Below, piece by piece: positions 1 to 9,446 of a stretch of 64,000 bases of DNA. The first letter of the stretch is position 1, and every line of letters starts with the position of its first letter. The translations under genes were made by a program, and so were the position numbers. The DNA comes from Branchiostoma floridae. Lineage: Eukaryota; Chordata; Leptocardii; Amphioxiformes; Branchiostomatidae. The notes beneath the pieces were generated by a model that did not search any database, was not told the origin of the DNA, and saw nothing but the letters and a program-made list of their open reading frames with translations. The stretch covers positions 11,191,478-11,255,477 of the forward strand of contig NC_049981.1 in NCBI RefSeq assembly GCF_000003815.2, given 5' to 3'.

Positions 1-54
1 TAGCCATTGTGACAGAACTTGATGATGTAGTGATGCTGATGGTATCATCTAAAA

Positions 55-123
55 GAGCCCTAATAGCTATATCAGAGGGAATGTGTTTGGTACACATTCC
101 CTCTGATATAGCTTTTAGGACTC
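55..123. repeat. Long near-perfect hairpin (32-bp arms, 5-bp loop)
   Basis: Arms at 55-86 and 92-123 are reverse complements with two mismatches, and the inner 22 bp of each arm match perfectly. The loop is TTGGT (87-91). A transcript of either strand would fold into a 69-nt stem-loop. The loop is short for a typical microRNA precursor, so a fold-back transposon fragment or a recent inverted duplication is as likely. Confidence 0.9.
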
Positions 124-648
124 AACGCTGGGTTCAACTGTGCACAGAATAGTAACGATGCTTCTGAAATTGGCTCCCATGCATGCAGGCTCAAATCCCG
201 ATGGTCTATTGCTTCGGATGCTTGATAGTGGCAACAGTTCTGGAGAATTCAGACCCTAAACTCGACCTAACTTTCAAATGATTTGAATAGATTTGCTAAT
301 CATTTTCATATTTTGGAATGATTGATGCAAGAATGGTAAAAAATCAGTTATTGTAAAGCTTGTGATAATGACTCTAACTAGTTAGTTCTGTCCCCCTAAT
401 CACTTATTGGCCTTCATACATATGCAGCTCTGTCTAATGTAAACATTGGGGGCGAAAGACAAAAATGTACCTTTAGCCATATCTGAACGGTTCCTTTTCT
501 ATTACATCCTGACCTTAAGAAAGAGAAAAAATATAGTATTTACGTTTATAGTTCAAGTGAGGACAGCAAGGCCATAGGTAATACAACCCACAGCATCAGT
601 CACCCAGTGTGGTAATGTACTCTCAATTAGCACGGTTTTGATCTACCT
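124..648. other. Spacer, nothing recognised
   Basis: AT-rich sequence. I see no convincing exon, repeat unit or RNA gene here. Confidence 0.5.
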
Positions 649-1310
649 GTGGCATCTGCCTGGGCCTGGTTGAAATGTCCACAGCATGCAACCATTTCAT
701 CTGTCGCATTTTCGACATGGTGCACCTTCCAGATCAGCTCTAGGTCAAACTTTCGAGGAGAACGCATCAGGACTATTATGACTAGGGATCAATTTCTTCG
801 TGTTCTTACTTTCTTTAACAGTTGCATGGCTGCACGATGGCAAAAGCCAACGTGTATCAAATTCTGTATAAAATACGATGTCTGAAGGAAACATGGAGTT
901 CACGACTAGCACGTGTAGGATCTGTTTTACTTTGGCTCAACAGGATCTGGAATTCAGTGTTCGGTGCACTATTCAAACAAATAGAACTATTCCGTGATGC
1001 CACCTGCTACTGGTTAAAACCGATTGACTCTGGGTTATGGGTTCTCAACCCTTGCACAATTTTGTCATTGCGACGTAGAATTGGAATAAAAGACCGATCG
1101 TATTTTTCGAGTTTGATTTTACTTATGCTCATTAAAAATAGCTTCAGAGGTTCGTGTTTTAGATACATATTGCAGAGGAGTGTAAATTACTGTTGGTCGC
1201 GCATCAGTAAAACCGTTTATAGTAAATGTTTTTATCCTATGACCGTGACCTCAGCTTCAAGGTCATCTCAGACGATAAATCACATCCTGTCATGTCGTCT
1301 GGCCTGTTGA
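649..1310 (+). pseudogene. Possible piggyBac-like transposase fossil
   Basis: A short open stretch reads IMTRDQFLRVLTFFN at about 766-822. This resembles the 'iMsRdRF..llrflhF' helix that opens the DDE_Tnp_1_7 (piggyBac) domain. After a frame change the next stretch reads ILYKIR at about 861, where the family usually has 'LyKIRpll'. No DDE residues can be followed further and the frames are broken. The match rests on two short motifs recalled by eye. It could equally be chance, and no intact product is expected. It lies upstream of, and in the same orientation as, the SOD-type gene but shows no splice link to it. Confidence 0.25.
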
Positions 1311-2170
1311 CCTCACACCCCCGACATTTTGTCTGAACTTGACCTCTATTGCAAGGTCATGGAGTGGAGATGAGGTCATAAAACATATGGGAATTGCTGG
1401 AATTTGCACATATCAGAATTACCAGACCAACAGTGACGTGCATATAGACTATAGTGATACTATGGTGGATTAATATACAATTTTAATGGCTTTTCTAATT
1501 GGTAGAATGACCAAAATAAGGACATATACCTCCTTCAAGGTCAAATGAAGGAAAATGGGGTCAAGAGGTTAGGAATGGACTGCTGGTAACAATTTTGTTT
1601 CTTGTTTAAGACCGCTGGGACCAGTGGTAAAACGCACGGTTACCTATTAGTTACTGACCTGGCCTCTTTCTGCTTGACATAAAACGGCCATCACAAGTTA
1701 ACTGTTTTGAATTGGTCAAAGCTGTGTCCGCAAAGAACGCCATTTGATTATTGTTTTAGCCAAATTGTTCAATCACCCATGCAGTGCCATTTTGAAGGAA
1801 TAAATGATTGATTGATTGATTGATTGATTGTATAAATGAATGGATGAATTAAGAATGGATGAATGAATGAACTTGTAATGGAAGCAACAAAATCCTTCTG
1901 GAATGATTCAAACTGAACATCATTTAGATACCGATATTTTGCGAGACCATAGAGACTCAACCAAGCTGTCTTTCAACGGGCGAGAAATAAGAAATGACCC
2001 ATAAACTGCAGTGTAAACGTTGTGAACGTGAGGTACATGCCATCTACACCTGATGCACAAAACCAACGATTGACGACATGTGCACTCGCCCTCACATTGA
2101 CCCGAACCAGACCTATTGACACGTGAACTCACCCTCACATTGACCTGAACCTGACGTTTCTTGACCTTCC
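1250..2170. promoter_or_regulatory. Cluster of AGGTCA/TGACCT half-sites with a 43-bp direct repeat
   Basis: Nuclear-receptor-type half-sites recur: CAAGGTCA at about 1258, 1352 and 1536, GAGGTCAT at 1373, and several TGACC copies at 2096-2165. Within the last group, a segment containing CCTCACATTGACC occurs twice about 43 bp apart (near 2088 and 2131). The sites are seen directly. A regulatory role for the downstream gene is inference, and such short motifs also occur by chance. Confidence 0.25.
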
Positions 2171-3352
2171 ACAGTCGGCCATCTTGTTTGTTTTCATGGC
2201 ATGTCATTCCGGATTACACATGTTTCTCCACTTTGTCACGTGTGTAAAGTTGGGTTAACCTGGCACGGTACCTATTGCTATTTAGATTCCTATTTACTTG
2301 GAACTTGGTTCTGGATAGGGCCCACTGAGCTGAATATCGGATTGATATAAGGCTACCTTTGGGTCTGACTTCTTCCTTTCCAGATTCTTTCTTTTGTTTT
2401 TTTTCTTATCAGGTATCAGGTTACGAGGTATCGAACCCGGACGTTTGCTGTAGTACATTAGAAAGTCGCAAAGGGCCCCAAATCTAATCATTTCGAGGTC
2501 TCATCAAGACCCACTCTCAGACAAAATATCAAGACAATTAAATAGATATAGGTCCCTCTTAAATACATTTCCATTTTTTTTTCTTAACTTTCCTTGGTTT
2601 GTTTTCGGTACATGCTCTTTTCGTTGTGATTTTACTCGCGTCTAGCCCTAAGTAACACATTTTGACGTCTTTAATTGAACAATTTCGGATCTCTTAGAAT
2701 AATTTATCAATTCCAAGTTAAATCAAATTCAACATCAATCAAAGCTGAAGGGCAAGCTATTAAACGACTTGTGATCGTATCAAATATAGCTTCGTTCATG
2801 CCAGCATGCGATCCAAAATCATTTCTCCGCATACCTCCTTCATATAGCAAGGCCAAATGTCATCAGCGATCGCTGGTGACGATAAATAACGCCTCGCCTT
2901 GATCTCGGTTCAAGTGGAGGCTCCGTCTTTGAAGTATGAGACCACAGGAAGTGCTTATTTGACCTTGGACGTGGTGCGTCAAGGGTAACAAGTACCAAAT
3001 TATCAGATCCAGATATTGTTGGGGAGCGAATAATCTGTGCTACTACTATCATTAGTAGGTAAATATGTTGATATAGACATAGATGGAAATATATTGTCGA
3101 AATATATGTTGTGCTATATGGGCTTTTGATAGCACAAAAGACCTATAAATATTAGTGGCAGTCATTAGTAGAAATATCAATAGAATAGACGACTAAGTCC
3201 GAAAGAAACCGTCAGTGCAATCATAGTCAATTTGACAGAATGTAGATAACGATACCCTGGCCTTGTTAATTGCAGACTGGACTAAAGTGATGACACAAAT
3301 AACCAACATACAGCTCAATCGCGACACCTAGTGATGCTTTTGTTCTCTGCAG
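1311..3352. other. Spacer upstream of the SOD-type gene
   Basis: No exon recognised. It contains a (TGAT)n microsatellite, the half-site cluster, and a small stem of TGTGCTAT with ATAGCAC near 3110-3137. The missing first (signal peptide) exon of the SOD-type gene should lie here or left of the window. I found no ATG followed by a hydrophobic stretch and a GT donor in the right phase. Confidence 0.5.
1804..1830. repeat. (TGAT)n microsatellite
   Basis: About six uninterrupted TGAT units, followed by a looser ATGAATGG-type stretch to about 1875. Confidence 0.95.
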
Positions 3353-6300
3353 ATTGTGTGGATGAGAGCAGATTCTGCCCATCGTGGGCAGAGAGAGGGC
3401 ACTGCAACATCAACCCTGGGTACATGTTGAAGAAATGTCGCCTCAGTTGTAGACAGTGCAGCAACCCTCAACAACAACAACTTCAAGAACAACAGAGACA
3501 ACACCAGCAACAGGTGGGGTACCATCGTTTTGTCAACAATGACGACAACATCACTATACGGCAGCTGTTAATGTTCTGTCTAGGCAAGGAGGTTAACCTC
3601 CTTGGTCTAGGACAATAGTTTTTGAAGCAGGCCAATTTCAATGACTGTAAGGGTCAGGCTAATAGTTTCTGTGAAACGGTCGGAGCAATTTAGTTAGGTC
3701 TTATTCATGGAAAGCATTCATTTTGCGTACCATAATCCATTGCGTTTCGCATGCACCATTCACCATTGTGATTGTTCTTATTTTTCAGCAAACAAAAGGC
3801 CCTTCCTACCCTTACCGGCGGTACACGTCCTACTCGCAGGATAACCGCCTGCCACCGCTTTCCAACCCTATGCCCAGTTATGCAAATCAGGCTGTGCCAT
3901 ACACCTCGTACTCAACCAATCAGCATAACCAGCCGGGCTATCCGTACCCTGTATCTAGCTACAGCCAATCAGGGCCCGGGTATCCCAGCCAATCAGGTTC
4001 GAGTTATCCCAGCCAATCAGGACAAAGCTCACCGAGCTCGCATAGGGGGTCAGACTATGACACCACACACCGAGTTTCTAGCTTGATAGGCAGAACAGGA
4101 GTGACCAAGTTACCGGTGACTAGCTCAGCCAGCCGCCGCCCGAGTGTTGACAAGTCAGGAGGGCGGGACAAGTTGGCACGGTTGACAAATCCGCGTCCTT
4201 TGGCATTGACGGCGTCTCAAACGAGTCAAGGTCAGGGGTCCAGAGTGAACACGTACAACAGAACATGGGTTGAGCGTAAGTGAAATAACTTTCCTCTTAT
4301 ACTTTTATGAATTAAAATCAGAAGATGTAAGTTTCAATCACAAATTTGTTCAGCATCATTTTAGAGTAAGTGTGACTGTTCTTTCTTATAAAATGACGAT
4401 CGAATATATACTATGCTTTATTGCCCCTATATTCTATTTTCGTCATTGTAAAGTCGAAAGAAAATCAGTCTCTACATAATGGAAAAGGTTAAACTGTTCT
4501 CCAACTTAAAAATCAAACCTACGGGAATTTTTGATTGAATCACTGAGTCTCCCTGACCCAATCACTCTACGTGGACATATGACTTGACACAGGTGAAGTA
4601 TGACGTCAGCACTAGGTCAAAGGCTCTTGGAAGTCTACATCGCTTCCCGTCACACGTCACTTTTAAGTGTGACGTCACTTTTCCAGACCTGGAGAAGAGT
4701 TAGTGATTCAGTCGAATATTCAATCTTTAATTTTTTATCTCTCATTATTAGTAGAAAGGGAATGTACTCAGATGAATTTTCATGCTAATATTTTACATAA
4801 GTTATTTGATAAAAATTGAATATCACATTTCCCTTTTGCCCCTCAGAGGTAATTGGTCATCAGTTCGAGAGTGAGGAGGCTTTTGTGGAGATGACCAGGT
4901 TCATCCGCCTGCGCGAGAACGTCACCATGCTGTGGAAGTTCTTGGAGAAAATGTCTAGCGAGGAGGCCAGACTGGAGTATATACAGGTTCGTGCAAATCG
5001 GTCGATCCTGACTGTCCCTCACAACTAACTGTTCAACCAATGAGAGAATGGCAATTAACGGTTCGACCAATGAGAGAGTGCATGAGAAGATTTGCATTTT
5101 CCTGTTTTATCTAAGTTTTAATGGGCACAGGCTATGCAATCTGTCTATTGAGGGACTTAAGCTTGTTGTGACACGTGCACCTTGATGTGACATGATATTG
5201 TATTGTGTATAAAACTGTCGGTGTGGCGTAACGGGTAAAGCGATCGACTTGGAACCTAATAGGTCGTGGGGTCGGTACTCGCGCTTCCCGACCTTGTGCC
5301 CTTGGTCAAGGCACTTTATACGATATATCCACCACGACGGTGGATTGACGCCCACCGGGTCTCGCTAATCTGTCAAAGCGTATGTCAAAAGCACATGGAT
5401 TTGGTGCACCAGACAGTGACAACACCTGCATATTTATTTGCCACCAAGAGCTGTAATAAAGATATGTATAAAACAATTTCATTTTAAAGTAAAGTAATGA
5501 GGCCAGTTCTTTAACTCAAAGAAGTGAATTACCGGAGTTTTAGGCCTAGTTACTCGGCCTTCGTCAGCTATCTGACCAAAACGCTGTGGACACGTGATGG
5601 TAGGTAACGTGATGGCTACTTTCTTTCCGCGTTTACAAGCTTTTAATTGTTATTTTCTCCCCCAATCCTTTCCCTCAGACCCGTGAATGTAACTGTGTAG
5701 ACCGGGACCTCTTACCGTGTCCTGAGGAGGAACAAGTCATCCCGAAGGGCGAGTGTTGTCCGATATGTGAAGGTTTGTCCTCAAATATGTTGAAATCTGA
5801 TTCACGTAGTCGTCAGCACACAGCTGTCGTCAGCATATTCGAGTATATTCTATACATTCGTACATATCATTACTTTACATGCAAAGTAATACACGCATTG
5901 AAGTCTATCAATCATTTCCTAATAATTGTAGACAAGACATTCAGTCTTCAATCAATCGATATGATTCTGCATCCATTTTCACACAGAAAGCGGCTACACG
6001 TACGGGCACTGTCACATGCGGCCCAACTTCTTAGAGGACCAGGTCGGCATCAACGGTCACATAGATATCAGGCAAAAGGTAAATCCTATAGCGCCCTCTA
6101 TCAATACATGTTGGCGTTACACCATAGTTTGCCCAGTTATCATTGATTGAAGAAGCATTACTGGCCTGGAGTCCGGCCTTGTTAGATTTGGTCCACCCTC
6201 TAAAACAAAGTAGCGGCCTTCGCGAGCGGACCAAAGACAACGAGGCTGGACTCCAGGCTAAAGCAATACAGCCAACGCATCAAGAAATGAGTTGTAAACA

Positions 6301-6776
6301 TAAACGTTGTTAAAGGTTAGAACATTCTGTTCATTTTCCTTCTTCACACATGACGTCAGTTGACCGGTGGCAACATCGAGGTACTGGTTGACCTTGTGGG
6401 GTTCGACGCACGTGACCCCGTCCACGGGTTCCACATCCATGCGGACGGTGACCTCAGCATGGGCTGTGACACAGCAGGCCCGATCTATGACCCCTTCAAC
6501 AAATCACATGGCGGACTCAACACAACAGAAAGGTCAGGACCTGAACTTATACAGTAGCAGAATTGGTGGTTAAAGGCAGTGTTGGTGGTTAAAGGCAGTG
6601 TTTCCTCGGAATTTCCACACGACACTAAGTGAATCAATGGATAATTTAGGTTCTAATTCCTTAATTGATTGATTGTAACATTGGCTGTCATCTTGCAGGA
6701 AAGATAATGACCTATGGTGCCCTGCTTTTGTTTTTTGCGTCCAATTTCTAAAATGCTCGATTAATTGGTCGATCGG

Positions 6777-6821
<45 letters not shown>

Positions 6822-7531
6822 ATGACCCCTCATCCTGCAGGAAAGTTGGTGACCTAGGGAACCTTGACTGTGACGAGCTAGGTCGTGTGATGATGCTACT
6901 AGAGGTGGAGGACGCCTCCCTGTTGGGACCTTACTCTATACTGGGCAGGTCCATGGTGGTCAGTGGAGACATTTTTATCATAAAATATACGCATTTACAT
7001 ATCCCTCAGCAGAGAATATCATCTACATTTTTAGTTGATAGAATCATAGGATAACTTATTCTATTTTTTCTGACACTGGCTTTGAGATTGCTATTTTAAC
7101 AATTCAACATACGAACAGCAATAAACAGGGCAGTGGGTTGCGATTCATTGTATCTACAGAACGGTATTGGAGGTATCCCTCTCCTTCAATTGCTTTTCCC
7201 CCAAACAAAAGTCAGGGACCCGTTCTAACACTTGGCTGGAGTGAGGAAAGTCGTGTTAAGTGCCTTTCCATAGAGTACAATATCGGTGACTGTCCAGGAC
7301 CTCTTGGTTCTGGGCCAAACGCCCGAACCATTATGCCAACACGACGCCATTGTCTAACGATCTGTGTCCTATACCTGTTCTACCCAGATACATGCAAACG
7401 AGGATGACTTCGGCCACGGCGGGCATGAGATGAGCCCAGTGGACGGGAACTCGGGAGTGAGGCTGGCGTGTTGCGTCATCGGTCGGACCAGTGACGCCGA
7501 GCTCAGATGGGCAGCCGTCACGGAGCGGTAG
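3353..7531 (+). CDS. Secreted ShKT-VWC-SOD3-type Cu/Zn superoxide dismutase-like protein (5' incomplete)
   Basis: Eight exons: 3353-3513, 3789-4275, 4847-4986, 5679-5772, 5987-6078, 6360-6532, 6841-6958, 7388-7531. Phases close throughout and give 469 residues plus TAG. Residues 2-37 hold six Cys in ShKT spacing. Residues 55-216 are Tyr/Ser/Pro/Gln-rich with repeated YPSQSG. Residues 218-263 look like a charged helix. Residues 264-295 have the C-x-C...CCPIC pattern of a VWC C-terminal half. Residues ~296-455 are a Cu/Zn SOD domain closest in wording to extracellular SOD3 ([28 protein letters not shown]). Cu-ligand His 350, 352 and 424, Zn-ligand His375 and Asp387, Arg447 and disulphide Cys361/450 are present. 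The bridging-His position is Ile367 and a third Zn His is Lys384, so normal dismutase activity is doubtful. The ShKT and VWC modules imply secretion. The signal-peptide exon is missing, and the first exon here begins mid-codon after CTGCAG. An AATAAA lies at 7786. Confidence 0.85.
5220..5487 (+). mobile_element. tRNA-derived SINE in an intron of the SOD-type gene
   Basis: The head (5220-5285) has an A-box-like GGCGTAACGGGTAAAGCG and a B-box-like GGGTCGGTACTCGCG. It is followed by a body with CTTGGTCAAGGCACTTTA and a CACGACGGTGG stem, and ends in GCTGTAATAAAG and an AT-rich tail. This is the layout of a tRNA-headed SINE, not a working tRNA, because no closed acceptor stem or clean anticodon arm is visible. 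It sits between the helical-segment exon and the VWC-like exon. Confidence 0.75.
6776..6822. repeat. (TTGA)n microsatellite
   Basis: Eleven or so TTGA units end 18 bp before the acceptor of the exon at 6841, so length changes could affect its polypyrimidine tract. A weaker copy lies at about 6660-6675. Confidence 0.95.
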
Positions 7532-7689
7532 AAGTGGTGAACAGAGTAACGACAAGACACGCCAAATAACCGTTACTCAAGCGGCTGGATGTGATCTTGG
7601 AAATAATTAGACTTTTCATGTAGCATCCACTACGTTTCGTCAGTGACACTGAGCAAGATCTGTAGTTACAGAGCAGGTTTTATACTTTG

Positions 7690-7765
7690 TTTGTTTGTTT
7701 GTTTGTTTTATTTGGATCTCCATTAGCGGTACCACCGAAGTGGTACCGCTATTCTTCCTGGAGTC
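7690..7765 (-). mobile_element. Probable retroposon 3' end with (CAAA)n tail, minus strand
   Basis: On the minus strand the sequence runs GGAGTCCAGGAAGAATAGCG, an 11-bp stem palindrome, TAATGGAGATCC, AAATAAAA and then (CAAA)n. Ending in a short tandem tail is typical of non-LTR retroposons. No coding part is present. Confidence 0.4.
7725..7750. repeat. Perfect 11-bp stem palindrome with CGAA loop
   Basis: AGCGGTACCAC (7725-7735) pairs exactly with GTGGTACCGCT (7740-7750) around CGAA, a stable tetraloop-type hairpin within the retroposon-like tail. Confidence 0.9.
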
Positions 7766-8063
7766 CGACACTTATAGGTATATACAATAAAAACGAACAT
7801 AATCAACAAAACTTATACACTTGGTAAACAGAACAGTAACTTAAATTATCTGAGGCAACTTAAATTGAACGTGAGAGGTCAGGGGTCAAAATAAAACGTC
7901 AGAATTATCTTCTGGTATTTGTATGCAGAAAATAAATGAAAATAATGATTAACAAAACATAATAGACTATACTTTAACTATGAATTGATTCATAATGACG
8001 ATGTAAAACGATTCATGGTTAGTGTATAAAGCCTGCTCTGCAACAGATCTCTCTCAGTTTCAC

Positions 8064-9446
8064 TAGCCCCCAACAGGCCTTCCTACGGGGGTACGGGGAT
8101 TGTAGGATTCGGCCCAAAAAATCGGAATATTAGCTAGGGGAGTCAGTTCTTCCTAAGATTAATGTTTCCCCTCCGGAGCGGCCGGCCAACTCCTCTGGTA
8201 GCAAAACTCCCCTGGCAAATTATTCTCCCTATAGTATAATAGCCAGCGTAGTCAGTCTGGAAATGACTACAGTATCATTGAGAAAGATAGTGGATGCACA
8301 TGAAACGTCTGACTGTTTCCAAAATCCTATCCAGTTCATATTTGGCGTATATTATTACGTTGATATCTGATTACCTTCATAGACGTAATGACAAAATACA
8401 CTCAAGTTTTAGGTGTGTCAGATGAAGGTACTGTATGCACCCCCCCCCCCCTTGTCTTGGCCTCTTTGTCATGATTTCCATACACATGTATAATCTGTAT
8501 CACTTGATGCGTAGGGTTTGAGATTGAAGAGAAGTGTTGAAATAAACTTCGAGTCGTCGAGAAAATAAAGAGATGAAAACAAGACTGAGAGATTCTCTAG
8601 TTCTGCCGCAGATGAATTTTACTGTACTATAACTACCAGAACATTAGATCTGCAGTTCTCACTTCTATCACATGGCGTCTCTTCTGTTTGTACTTGTCTG
8701 TTCCGGTCAGGTCAATTTCATCAAACTTCACCACCAGCTGCACTTTAGATTTGTTATCGTGGCGGTTCCCCTAAGTCAGATCAGTGATTCCGAACCCCTT
8801 CTCCAAATGTCAGTGTTTCTGGGGCATGTCCCAATTGGCACTGGTTCATGCACGTCCGTAACCCCTATGCCTGTTGCTGTATCCATATCTTACAGCTTTG
8901 CTGGGTGCCCGGTTCCCTACTGGGCAAGTCGGAGGTTATGACCTCATATGTAAACAATCTTCCACCATCACGAGAGGGCTCAATACCAGGAATCCTACCT
9001 GCAAGAACGCGACATCGCTGATTGGTTTCGGTTCCTTTATTTACAGTCTCGTTTATTCATTTCTTCCTACCTTTCTTCCTTCCTTTCCCTGTTGTCATCT
9101 TTTTCTTCCTTTCTCACATATCTTTTATATCCTTCCTCCCTTCATTCTTCCCCCTAAGCTGCGATGACAGTTGTACGTACATTATGTAGCAATGTTCTGT
9201 TTCTAGTGTATAAAGAAATAAGTAGACAAAGATAACGTTTGATATTGCATAATCTTTAATTGTATGCACCATTTAACGTTTGTGGGCACTGTCACATTCT
9301 TTTAATTGTTAAAAGCAATTCACAAATTTCAGAACTGAACGTAGGCTTTTCGTTAGCAGACATGAAAATCCTTATCTGTAGAGCTAGGACACTGGGACTA
9401 GCTACTAGGACTAGCTCGGTGGCTGTATATACAGACTCGTGACTAT
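8064..9446. other. Spacer between convergent genes
   Basis: No exon recognised. It holds a CCCCC/GGGGG small stem near 8068-8098, a run of C at 8441-8451 and a TTCC-rich stretch at 9060-9150. TTTATT (AATAAA on the minus strand) occurs at 9036 and 9052, either of which could serve the beta-lactamase-like gene. Confidence 0.5.

Larger units (their letters stand above)
7642..8063. repeat. Fold-back element with ~42-bp inverted ends
   Basis: The left end (7642-7685: ACTGAGCAAGATCTGT... CAGAGCAGGTTTTATAC) and the right end (8024-8063, reverse complement: ACTGAGAGAGATCTGT... CAGAGCAGGCTTTATAC) pair with a few mismatches and enclose ~340 bp. The inside holds the retroposon-like tail and palindrome listed separately. 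The inverted ends are seen directly. A transposon origin is inferred. Confidence 0.75.

Noticed and set aside
822-1310. 162-codon frame as a gene
   Set aside because: It has ordinary AT-rich composition and no recognised domain beyond a doubtful transposase fragment in a shifting frame.
3723-4283. Start codon at 3723 for the Tyr/Ser/Pro-rich region
   Set aside because: The sequence before 3789 is intron (polypyrimidine tract plus CAG), and the frame joins in phase to the ShKT exon.
4620-4680. CRE palindrome array in a SOD-gene intron
   Set aside because: TGACGTCA and CACGTCAC words are present, but the symmetry is imperfect and the location gives no reason to call an enhancer.
5220-5290. 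A functional tRNA gene
   Set aside because: There are A- and B-box words but no consistent acceptor stem; a SINE body and tail follow.
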